Shown: positions 10,096 to 16,852 of the stretch, one piece after another
Layout: the number at the start of each line of letters is the position of its first letter
Position numbering within the stretch: position 1 is the first letter of the stretch
Source: Intrasporangium chromatireducens Q5-1
GTDB lineage: Bacteria; Actinomycetota; Actinomycetes; Actinomycetales; Dermatophilaceae
Assembly (NCBI RefSeq): GCF_000576575.1
Contig: NZ_AWQS01000016.1
Location: forward strand, 1-39,265
Length of the DNA: 39,265 bases
Direction of reading: 5' to 3'
The notes under the pieces: model-generated
Databases searched by the model: none
Told to the model about the DNA's origin: nothing
What the model saw: the letters and a program-made list of their open reading frames with translations, nothing else
Program-made: the position numbers and the translations under genes

Positions 10096-10395
10096 TCAGG
10101 CGGCGCAGTCGGTGCAGATCATCTGGCCACCGACCTCCTTGGCCAGCTGGCTGCGGTGGTGGACCAGGAAGCAGCGCGAGCAGGTGAACTCGTCGGCCTG
10201 CTTGGGCAGGACACGGACCGACAGCTCCTCGCCGGAGAGGTCGGCGCCGGGCAGCTCGAAGCCCTCGGCCTGCTCCGTCTCGTCGACGTCGACGCTCGAG
10301 GAGCTCTTGTCGACGCGACGGGACTTCAACTCCTCCAGCGAATCCTCAGAGAGGTCGTCGTCTGTCTTGCGGGGTGCGTCGTAATCGGTAGCCAT
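10096..10395 (-). CDS. DUF4193 family zinc-ribbon protein
   Basis: A small acidic 99-residue protein. Residues 1-60 are rich in Asp, Glu and Ser ([22 protein letters not shown]). The C-terminus holds a probable zinc ribbon, [15 protein letters not shown] then MICTDCAA (C-x2-C ... C-x2-C). This is the actinobacterial DUF4193 family; function unknown. ATG at 10395 is supported by the conserved N-terminus. It is the first gene of the DUF4193-dut-DUF3710-OB-DUF3159 unit. Upstream is a good match to a SigH/SigR-type promoter (10433-10460), implying induction by thiol-oxidative or heat stress. In mycobacteria a DUF3093 membrane-protein gene separates it from dut (from memory); here only 32 bases intervene. 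Confidence 0.9.
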   Translation of the reverse strand: MATDYDAPRKTDDDLSEDSLEELKSRRVDKSSSSVDVDETEQAEGFELPGADLSGEELSVRVLPKQADEFTCSRCFLVHHRSQLAKEVGGQMICTDCAA

Positions 10396-10432
10396 TGTCG
10401 CCCTTCCACTCCCTCAACTCATGCGTGGGAGC

Positions 10433-10460
10433 AACGTCGCATCCCCCACCTTTTGTTCCC
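10433..10460 (-). promoter_or_regulatory. SigH/SigR-like ECF promoter for the DUF4193-dut operon
   Basis: On the minus strand GGGAACA (10460-10454) is followed after 17 bases by CGTT (10436-10433). This equals the consensus I know for mycobacterial SigH and streptomycete SigR (GGGAAYA, 16-17 bases, cGTT). A start about eight bases further on would give a 5' leader of roughly 30 bases before the ATG at 10395. Spacing, both elements and position agree, but there is no experimental support here. Confidence 0.65.
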
Positions 10461-10556
10461 GCCGCATGGGCAGCAAAACACAATGTTCGTGGGCGGATTG
10501 TGCCTGAAAGCAGACCCGGTGTCACATCCGTTCCGCCGTGCGTCGCGAGGCCCCTG

Positions 10557-11426
10557 TCAGCGACCGGTGAAGAGCCGACGAACCGGCTCGACGAGGGCGG
10601 GTCCGGCGGCCACGGTGAGCTCCGGCCCCGGGTGCCCGGCGACGCCGACGACGCGGGCTCCGGCCTCCTCGGCGACCAGCCAACCAGCGGCGAGGTCCCA
10701 CGGCTTGAGGCCCGACTCCGCGTAGGCGTCGACGCTGCCGTCGGCGACCCTCACCAGGTCGAGCGCAGCACTGCCGATGCGGCGGATGTCGCGCACTCGG
10801 GGCAGGACCTCTCGCAGCACCTCGGCCTGGGCCGCGCGGACCTGCGCCTCGTAGCCGAACCCCGTCGCGAGCAGGGCTCGACCGAGCTCCTCCTCGGTCG
10901 AGGCGGCCAGGCGCCTCCGCTCGGGTGACGGTGGCGGGCTCGCCCCAGCTGGCGGGGCCGGCGTGGCCGCGGCACGGGTCCAGGCGCCACCGCCGCGGCG
11001 GGCATGGTGCACCAGGCCACGGCAGGGGTCGGACACCGCACCGGCGACCGGTCGCCAGGCGCCGGGCGTCGCGGGATCACCGACGACCACCGCCACGGAC
11101 ACGGCGTAGGCGGGGATGTCGTAGAGGTAGTTGACCGTGCCGTCGATCGGGTCGACGACCCAAGTGAGCCCGGAGCGGCCCGCGACGTCGGCGCCCTCCT
11201 CCCCGAGGATCCCGTCGTCGGGCCTGGCGTCCCGGATGAGGCCGTGCAGCAGCGCCTCCGAGCGGCGGTCCATGACCGTCACGACGTCGGTCTCGCTCGA
11301 CTTCGTGTCGGCGACGCGAACGGTCGACGGGCGCTCGTCCCGGATGAACCGCCCTGCCTCGGAAGCGAACTCGACGCAGAGCCGTTCGAGCTCGAGCAGG
11401 TCCGCCGGGTCGACCGCGGTCTCCAC
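10557..11426 (-). CDS. suhB: Inositol monophosphatase family protein
   Basis: Mg2+-dependent sugar/inositol monophosphatase of 289 residues. Metal-site motifs are all present: TVMDRRSE near residue 50, GEEG at 75-78, WVVDPIDGTVNYLY at about 89-102 and KPWDLAAGWLVAEEAG near residue 240. GTG at 11426 was chosen because it lies eight bases past the stop of the ferrochelatase gene and matches family length; the frame continues open upstream but only as an antisense shadow. Likely substrates are myo-inositol-1-phosphate (for phosphatidylinositol or mycothiol) or a related sugar phosphate; the family does not settle which. It is cotranscribed downstream of the ferrochelatase. Confidence 0.93.
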   Translation of the reverse strand: METAVDPADLLELERLCVEFASEAGRFIRDERPSTVRVADTKSSETDVVTVMDRRSEALLHGLIRDARPDDGILGEEGADVAGRSGLTWVVDPIDGTVNYLYDIPAYAVSVAVVVGDPATPGAWRPVAGAVSDPCRGLVHHARRGGGAWTRAAATPAPPAGASPPPSPERRRLAASTEEELGRALLATGFGYEAQVRAAQAEVLREVLPRVRDIRRIGSAALDLVRVADGSVDAYAESGLKPWDLAAGWLVAEEAGARVVGVAGHPGPELTVAAGPALVEPVRRLFTGR

Positions 11427-11433
11427 GGTGTCC

Positions 11434-12513
11434 TCAGTCCCGGCCGCAGAGCGCGGGACGCGCGGCACGCAGGTTGGGGCAGCACCCCGGCGCGCACACG
11501 GCGGGCATCCGGCCGGGGAAGTCGGGCACGGCCTCGCCACGCGCCTCCGCGGCCCGCTCCTCGACGGCGTCGACCAGGTCCCGGACGAAGGTCGGCAGCG
11601 TGCCGACGGTGGGCACCCGGACGAGTCGGACGCCGACCTTCTCAGCCGTCTCGGCCGCCTCGGTGTCGAGGTCGTAGACGACCTCCATGTGGTCCGAGAC
11701 GAAGCCGATCGGGGCCAGCACGACCGTCCGCACCCCGTCGCGGGCGAGCTCCTCGATCCGGTCGTTGACATCCGGCTCGAGCCACGGCTGGCTCGGCGGG
11801 CCGGAGCGGGAGCAGAAGACCAGCTCGCCGGTGAGGTCCCTGCCGAGCCGGCGGTTGCTCTCCTCGGTCAGCGACGACGCGAGGGCGAGGTGCTGGCGCT
11901 GGTAGAGGTCGCCGTCCCCGTCGCCCGGGCCCGAGGTCTCGTCCATGGCTGTCGGGATGGAGTGCGTGACGAAGAGCAGCGCGATCTCCTCGTCGGGCGC
12001 ACCGTCGAGAGCCCGCATCGACTCGAGGAGCCGCTCGAGGTTCGCCGCGCCGAAGCCGGGACGCGGCGCGTAGGGCCCGATCTTGTCCACAGCGACCTCG
12101 ATCCCCTCCTCGGCCAGCTCCGCGACGGCAGCCGCAAGGTTCTCGCGGTACTGCCGGCAGGAGGAGTAGGACGAGTACGCGCTCGTGGTCACGGCGACCA
12201 CGCGACGAAGCCCAGCGGCATACCCGTCGCGCAGCGCGTCGGTGATGAAGGGGGCACTGTTGCGGTTGCCCCACAGGACCGGCACGTCCTCGCCGCGCGC
12301 GTCCAGCTCGGCGCGCAGCGCGACGAGCAGGGCACGGTTCTGGTCGTTGATCGGGCTGCGGCCGCCGAAGTGGTAGTAGTGCTCGCCGACCTCCGCGAGA
12401 CGCTCGTCGGGGATGCCACGCCCAGCGGTCACCCGGCGCAGGAACGGCATGACCTCGTCCGGCGCCTCGGGCCCACCGAAGCTGACGAGCAGGATGGCGT
12501 CATAGGGCTCCAT
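11434..12513 (-). CDS. cpfC: Ferrochelatase (coproporphyrin III type)
   Basis: Inserts Fe2+ into coproporphyrin III in the Gram-positive haem pathway; the same family is called HemH in older annotation. The 359-residue protein carries LLVSFGGPEAPDEV at the start, FVTHSIPTAM with metal-ligand His184, and PIGFVSDHMEVVYDLD with Glu277. Cys119 in YSSYSSCRQY and a C-terminal CAPGCCPN...CG run (Cys340, 344, 345, 356) match the spacing of the [2Fe-2S] ligands known in mycobacterial ferrochelatase, so a cluster is likely. ATG at 12513 or a GTG nine bases upstream could be the start; neither has a strong ribosome-binding site. An 8-bp inverted repeat lies in the gap toward divergent sepH. Confidence 0.95.
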   Translation of the reverse strand: MEPYDAILLVSFGGPEAPDEVMPFLRRVTAGRGIPDERLAEVGEHYYHFGGRSPINDQNRALLVALRAELDARGEDVPVLWGNRNSAPFITDALRDGYAAGLRRVVAVTTSAYSSYSSCRQYRENLAAAVAELAEEGIEVAVDKIGPYAPRPGFGAANLERLLESMRALDGAPDEEIALLFVTHSIPTAMDETSGPGDGDGDLYQRQHLALASSLTEESNRRLGRDLTGELVFCSRSGPPSQPWLEPDVNDRIEELARDGVRTVVLAPIGFVSDHMEVVYDLDTEAAETAEKVGVRLVRVPTVGTLPTFVRDLVDAVEERAAEARGEAVPDFPGRMPAVCAPGCCPNLRAARPALCGRD

Positions 12514-12531
12514 GGCACTCACTGTCTCAGG

Positions 12532-12571
12532 CCACGCCGTCCGCGGAGAAACCGGCCCCGGCGCGGCGTGG
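12532..12571. repeat. 8-bp inverted repeat between cpfC and sepH
   Basis: CCACGCCG (12532-12539) and CGGCGTGG (12564-12571) are perfectly complementary, with 24 bases between. They lie in the 133-base divergent region, just upstream of both possible cpfC starts. This could be an operator or an mRNA hairpin in the cpfC leader. In GC-rich DNA an 8-bp match is only modest evidence. Confidence 0.35.
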
Positions 12572-12646
12572 AGGCTTTCTCGGAGTGGGCAGGGGTGGCA
12601 TGCTCGGTGGCGCATGGACCTGACCACCGACCCGGGAGACCCATCG

Positions 12647-13969
12647 ATGCAGGACCTTCGGCTCATCGGAGTCCACGAGGACGGGGTGCACCTGATCCTC
12701 GGGGACGACGGCGGCAACCGCTACCGGGTGCCGCTCGACGAGCCGCTGCGCGCCGCGGTGCGCCGGGACCGTCCCCGGCTCGGGCAGCTGCAGATCGAGC
12801 TGGACGGCGGGCTCCGCCCGAGGGACGTGCAGGCGATGATTCGCGCCGGTCTCACCGCCGAGGAGACTGCGGAGCGGGCTGGCTGGACGGTCGAGAAGGT
12901 GCGGCGCTACGAGGGGCCAATCCTCGCCGAGCGCGAGCACGTGGCGCTGCTCGGGCGCCAGGTCCGACTCCGCTCCCCCGGCGGCGGCCCCAGTGCCGGT
13001 GTCCTCGGCACCCGGGTCGACGAGCGGCTCCGCTCCCGGCAGATCGACTCGGGCACCGCCCGGTGGGACTCGCGTCGTGACCACAGGGGCCGGTGGACCA
13101 TCGTCGTCTTCTTCAACGCCGGCGGACGCCAACGCCAGGCGGAGTGGTCCTTCGACCTGCTCGCGCGCACCGTGCAGGCGCTCGACGACGAGGCCCGGTG
13201 GCTCAGCGCCGACGAGGAGGTCGAGCCGGCCGGCCCGATCCCCGCCCCGCACCTGCGGGAGGCCCGGCCCACCGAGGTGTATGACGTCGAGGCCGAGGGC
13301 GGCGTCGCCGCGCCCGGGCGGCGGCACCGCGACGGGGAGTCCATCGACCTCATGGCGGCCATGCGGGAGCGCAGTGCCAAGCGGGGCCGGCGTCGCCGCC
13401 CCCGTGCGTCCGACGCGCCCGGGATCGACGCGGCACCCGATGACGCGCTGCCCCTCATGCCGCTCGCTGTCACCCTCGAGGAGGCGGGCAGCCCGCCGGC
13501 CGCGCACCCGCACCCCGAGGATGACCCACATGCCCTGCCGGTCGACGCCGCGCAGGAGGCGGGTGCCGCCGTGGACGGCGACGCCGACAGCGAGGACGGC
13601 TACGCCGACGCCGGTCCGGACTCGGACGCCGCGGACCACGCAACCGCCGCCACGGAGCCGGAGAAGTCGACGTCCGTCGGTCCGGAGACCGCGACCGAGC
13701 CTGACGCTGTGGCCGAGCCCGACGCTGTGGCCGAGCCAGACGCCGTGGCAGAGCCGACCAGCACGCAGAACGGCCGCGTGCGGCCGCCGGCGGACCCACC
13801 GGCGCAGCCGTCGACGGCGCCTGCGGCACGCCCCGTCGACGCCGAGGAGCAGCCGGTGCCCGAGCCACGGCGTCCTCGCCCCGCTACGAAGCGACCGGCC
13901 GCCCGCAAGTCCGGCCGTCCGAGCGTGCCGAGCTGGGACGACATCATGTTCGGCAAGAAGCCCGACTGA
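12647..13969 (+). CDS. sepH: Septation protein SepH (DUF3071)
   Basis: Actinobacterial cell-division protein known in Streptomyces and mycobacteria to bind FtsZ and stimulate its assembly. The 440-residue protein has a conserved N-terminal DUF3071 domain (QDLRLIGVHEDGVHLIL) with a helix-turn-helix at about residues 58-95 (RPRDVQAMIRAGLTAEETAE). A block WTIVVFFNAGGRQRQAEWSFD follows near residue 150, then a long Pro/Ala/acidic linker. The family's conserved C-terminal tail SWDDIMFG is present. The linker contains three tandem EPDAVA hexapeptides. ATG at 12647 opens at the conserved MQDLRLIG; an in-frame ATG at 12614 is a less likely start. The stop codon lies inside the first copy of the 83-bp repeat. 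Confidence 0.94.
   Translation: MQDLRLIGVHEDGVHLILGDDGGNRYRVPLDEPLRAAVRRDRPRLGQLQIELDGGLRPRDVQAMIRAGLTAEETAERAGWTVEKVRRYEGPILAEREHVALLGRQVRLRSPGGGPSAGVLGTRVDERLRSRQIDSGTARWDSRRDHRGRWTIVVFFNAGGRQRQAEWSFDLLARTVQALDDEARWLSADEEVEPAGPIPAPHLREARPTEVYDVEAEGGVAAPGRRHRDGESIDLMAAMRERSAKRGRRRRPRASDAPGIDAAPDDALPLMPLAVTLEEAGSPPAAHPHPEDDPHALPVDAAQEAGAAVDGDADSEDGYADAGPDSDAADHATAATEPEKSTSVGPETATEPDAVAEPDAVAEPDAVAEPTSTQNGRVRPPADPPAQPSTAPAARPVDAEEQPVPEPRRPRPATKRPAARKSGRPSVPSWDDIMFGKKPD
13697..13750 (+). repeat. 18-bp minisatellite in sepH, three copies
   Basis: Three head-to-tail 18-bp units (13697-13714, 13715-13732, 13733-13750) encode EPDAVA three times. The units differ at a few third positions. They lie in the disordered linker of SepH and keep the frame. 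Similar six-codon arrays occur in the TPR gene and in dnaE2. Confidence 0.85.
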
Positions 13970-14365
13970 GCCGAACCGGCGCTCCGCTCCTCCCTCGCTG
14001 GCGCTCGGTCGATGCTCACGCCTTGGCTCAGCGGAACCCCCTGGCCGACTGAGCCGAACCGGCGCTCCGCTCCTCCCTCGCTGGCGCTCGGTCGATGCTC
14101 ACGCCTTGGCTCAGCGGAACCCCCTGGCCGACTGAGCCGAACCGGCGCTCCGCTCCTCCCTCGCTGGCGCTCGGTCGATGCTCACGCCTTGGCTCAGCGG
14201 AACCCCCTGGCCGACTGAGCCGAACCGGCGCTCCGCTCCTCCCTCGCTGGCGCTCGGTCGATGCTCACGCCTTGGCTCAGCGGAACCCCCTGGCCGACTG
14301 AGCCGAACCGGCGCTCCGCTCCTCCCTCGCTGGCGCTCGGTCGATGCTCACGCCTTGGCTCAGTC
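13964..14365. repeat. 83-bp tandem array filling the sepH/tdk convergent gap
   Basis: Four complete 83-bp units begin at 13964, 14047, 14130 and 14213, followed by a 68-bp partial unit from 14296. The copies look identical to each other. Each unit is a 68-bp core plus a 15-bp linker, CGGAACCCCCTGGCC, which is missing after the last core. The array is bounded by a perfect 9-bp inverted repeat: GACTGAGCC at 13964-13972 and GGCTCAGTC at 14357-14365. The TGA of sepH (13967-13969) and the TGA of tdk (14362-14360) both lie in these ends, so each gene ends GAC-TGA-GCC. The arms could pair as a terminator for either strand. No unique spacers exist, so it is not CRISPR. Confidence 0.95.
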
Positions 14366-15064
14366 GGACTGGGTGATGGGCAGCAGGGGCGGTCGCGGCG
14401 GCAGCGGGCACACGTCGAGGTCGAACGGCAGCAGCGCCGGTGTCGGCGAGGCGGCCCGGGCCGCGTGGGACGTCATGCGCCGCATGTAGTGGCGCCGGCA
14501 GAGCACCTCATACTCGACGACCCCCACCTCGTCCGTGGCGACGTCGCCGACGACGACCTGCTCCCCCTCGACGACCATGGTCCCGTCGACGACTCGCGCG
14601 TTGACCGTCGCGCGGCGCCCGCACCAGCACAGCGCCTCCACCTGGAGCACCTGGACGCGATCGGCGAGCTCGACGAGACGCTTCGAGCCGGGGAACAGCT
14701 CCGTGCGGAAGTCGCTCGTGATCCCGAAGGCGAACACGTCGATCTCCATCTCGTCCACGACGCGGGCCAGCTGCTCGACCTGTGACGAGCTGTAGAACTG
14801 CGCCTCGTCACAGATCAGGTAGTCGATGTGCTGGCCCGCTGTGGCCCGTTCGACGATGACCTCCCAGAAGTCGAGCTCGTCGGCGACCTCGATCGCGCCC
14901 GTGGCGAGGCCGAGCCGCGAGGACAGCATGTTCGTACCCGCCCGGTCGTGCTGGCTGAAGATGAGCCCGGTGCGTCCGCGAGCCGCGTGGTTGTGGTCCA
15001 TCTGCAGCGCGAGGGTCGACTTGCCGCAGTCCATGGTGCCGGTGAAGAAGACGAGCTCAGCCAC
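14360..15064 (-). CDS. tdk: Thymidine kinase
   Basis: Class-II thymidine kinase, phosphorylating thymidine with ATP in the salvage route to dTTP. The 234-residue protein shows the P-loop GTMDCGKST (residues 9-17), the DEAQF segment with catalytic Glu87, the lasso/lid region, and zinc-site cysteines in ALCWCGRR and VLCRRHY. The C-terminal 35 residues are Pro-rich and variable. GTG at 15064 starts 11 bases after the preceding phosphatase gene; no strong ribosome-binding site is seen, so reinitiation after that gene is possible. Its final Asp codon and stop are part of the inverted-repeat end of the 83-bp array. Confidence 0.95.
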   Translation of the reverse strand: MAELVFFTGTMDCGKSTLALQMDHNHAARGRTGLIFSQHDRAGTNMLSSRLGLATGAIEVADELDFWEVIVERATAGQHIDYLICDEAQFYSSSQVEQLARVVDEMEIDVFAFGITSDFRTELFPGSKRLVELADRVQVLQVEALCWCGRRATVNARVVDGTMVVEGEQVVVGDVATDEVGVVEYEVLCRRHYMRRMTSHAARAASPTPALLPFDLDVCPLPPRPPLLPITQSD

Positions 15065-15075
15065 GAGGCGGCAGC

Positions 15076-16230
15076 CTATCGACCCAGCGCGGCCCGGCGG
15101 GGCGGCACGACGATGACCGGGACGGCGAGCTCCGCCTCGCTCGTGGAGCCGTGCACGCCCAGCAGCGCAATGATCTCCTTGCGCATGAGGCCGGAGTGGA
15201 CGACCGCGAACTGGTCCTGCATCGCCACGACGAGGTCCCCGATCCGCGGCAGGACCAGCGGGGTCGTCGCACCGAACCAGCCCTCGTCGACCGCCTCGTC
15301 CCGAGTCATGACCCGGGCGAGCCGGCCGAGCCGCTCCCGCCACGCCTCGGCGATGGCCTGCTGTGCACCGGGCTGGACGTAGAGCTGCAGGTTGCGCGGC
15401 TCGCCGCCGAGGTGGCGCACCCCGGCCATGAGGTCCGGCTCGTGGGCCAGGTCGAGGCGCTGGTCGAACGGCACGTCGACCATGCCGTGGTCCGCCGTGA
15501 CGACGATCGACGTGTCGTCGGGCACCCGGTCGGCGAGAGACGCGAGCGCCCGGTCGACCGCCTCGACCTCGTCGCCCCACTGCCACGACTGGCAGCCGTG
15601 GACGTGGCCCACCTTGTCGACCTCACCCCAGTAGAGGTAGACGAGGGACCGTCTGGTCGCCCGCGCGCTCTCGACACTGGCCGCCACCCGGTCGTCGAGG
15701 TGCTTGGCGGCCACGAACCGACCGCCGCGCAGCGCCGCGTTGGTCAGACCCGACCCGTCGAAGTAGTGGGGTCCGACCCTGGTCACCGCGACGCCGCTGG
15801 CCTCGGCCGTCTGGAACACCGTGCGGCTCGGCTGCCACCGGAGCGGGTCGGGCCCGTCCTCCCAGGACAGCTCGTTGAGCAGCCGGTCCGTGTCGGGGTC
15901 GAGCACCTGGAAGCCGACGAGCCCGTGCGAACCGGGCGGCAGCCCGGTGCCGAACGAGCCCATCGACGTGGCTGTCGTCGTCGGGAAGCCGCACGGGATG
16001 CGCCTGGCCGAGGCGAGGTGCTGGCGCAGGAACGGCGCGTGCCCGCTGCGCTGGGCGAGCAGGTCGTAGCCCAGCCCGTCGACGAGGACGACGACGGTGC
16101 GCGGCACCGGTGGCAGACCGAACCGGTCCGCTCCGGCGAAGTCCGGCACGCCGAGAGAGTCCGCCACCGACGGGAGCACCGAGGCGAGCGTGCCGGCCGA
16201 CCAGTCGGGCACGCGCGACTCGTCGGTCAC
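15076..16230 (-). CDS. Alkaline-phosphatase-superfamily nucleotide pyrophosphatase/phosphodiesterase
   Basis: A 384-residue metalloenzyme of the type I phosphodiesterase/nucleotide pyrophosphatase family (PF01663). The two-zinc site is readable: VVLVDGLGYD with Asp51, GFPTTTATSMGSFGTG with the Thr nucleophile near residue 85, YWGEVDKVGHVHG with Asp and His, and TADHGMVD with the Asp-His pair. No signal peptide or membrane segment is evident, so it is probably cytoplasmic. GTG at 16230 overlaps the TGA of the DUF5998 gene (GTGA). The substrate is unknown; nucleotides, phospholipid head groups or phosphonates are all precedented. Its fixed place between DUF5998 and tdk is typical of actinobacteria. 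Confidence 0.88.
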   Translation of the reverse strand: MTDESRVPDWSAGTLASVLPSVADSLGVPDFAGADRFGLPPVPRTVVVLVDGLGYDLLAQRSGHAPFLRQHLASARRIPCGFPTTTATSMGSFGTGLPPGSHGLVGFQVLDPDTDRLLNELSWEDGPDPLRWQPSRTVFQTAEASGVAVTRVGPHYFDGSGLTNAALRGGRFVAAKHLDDRVAASVESARATRRSLVYLYWGEVDKVGHVHGCQSWQWGDEVEAVDRALASLADRVPDDTSIVVTADHGMVDVPFDQRLDLAHEPDLMAGVRHLGGEPRNLQLYVQPGAQQAIAEAWRERLGRLARVMTRDEAVDEGWFGATTPLVLPRIGDLVVAMQDQFAVVHSGLMRKEIIALLGVHGSTSEAELAVPVIVVPPRRAALGR

Positions 16231-16838
16231 CGCCGCGCCACCCCACCGCCGATGCTGGCCGAGAGGGTGCGGGCAAAGGCGAGCGCCGTGTCGACCGCGC
16301 CCTCGCCGTCGGCGGCCGCACTGATGCGCAGACTGATGTCGTCGGAGGCGACGGTGCCCTCGAAGCCATGGTCGGCGGTGCACTCCGGGTCGGCGCACTG
16401 GGCCGGCAGCAGGTCGAGCCGGCTCACGGCTCCCCAACCGATGGTGAGCGTGATGTCCCGGGAGTGGGTTCCCGAGCTGAACGTCTCGGGGTCGGCGACG
16501 ACGTGCGTGACCATGACGCCACGCAACGCCGCCAGCGGCACCGTCTCGGTCGTCGCCGTCGCCGTTGCGGGGGCACCCGGCTCCGAGAAGTCGTCGGCGT
16601 GGGCGATCACGAGTCGCTGGGGCGTCACGACGAGGACCGTGACGTGGCGCCGGACCGTCTCGTCGTCGAACGTCGTCTCCTGGTGGACCAGGTGCGAGAT
16701 GACCTCGTCGCCCGCCACCGCCGACTCCACGACGTCGCAGACGAGGGCCGGGTAGTACCCGGCGTGGGTGATGGCGAGGGTCAGGTCCTCCGGAAGGGCC
16801 TGGTCCTGCTCCTGGGAGACACGGCGCATGGGCCCCAT
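16227..16838 (-). CDS. DUF5998 family protein
   Basis: A 203-residue soluble protein. It opens with LPEDLTLAITHAGYYPALVCDVVESAVAGDEV, continues through ETTFDDETVRRHVTVLVVTPQRLVIAHADD and a hydroxyl-rich GAPATATATTETVPL stretch, and ends with a beta-rich domain containing CADPECTADHG. This matches the actinobacterial DUF5998 family; no activity is known. The domain in which T-x-x-R-L-x-I-A-H-A-D recurs resembles PH-like bacterial domains, but I would not press that. ATG at 16838 follows GGGAG at seven bases; a second ATG nine bases on is possible. The gene is 14 bases behind the Pat-like gene and overlaps the phosphodiesterase gene. Confidence 0.85.
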   Translation of the reverse strand: MGPMRRVSQEQDQALPEDLTLAITHAGYYPALVCDVVESAVAGDEVISHLVHQETTFDDETVRRHVTVLVVTPQRLVIAHADDFSEPGAPATATATTETVPLAALRGVMVTHVVADPETFSSGTHSRDITLTIGWGAVSRLDLLPAQCADPECTADHGFEGTVASDDISLRISAAADGEGAVDTALAFARTLSASIGGGVARR

Positions 16839-16852
16839 CCTTGCACTCCCGG

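Noticed and set aside
8423-10384. Long plus-strand reading frame of 653 codons
   Set aside because: Antisense to the OB-fold, DUF3710, dut and DUF4193 genes, all of which have family signatures.
10480-10490. LexA box near the suhB end
   Set aside because: Only a half-site resembling GTTCG is present; no CGAAC...GTTCG dyad.
13964-14365. CRISPR array
   Set aside because: Units are head to tail and identical over their full 83 bp; there are no unique spacers and no cas genes.
14012-14785. Nested repetitive reading frames with MLTPWLSGTPWP-type products
   Set aside because: They arise because an 83-bp repeat shifts frame each copy; no ribosome-binding site or family similarity, and they run into antisense tdk.
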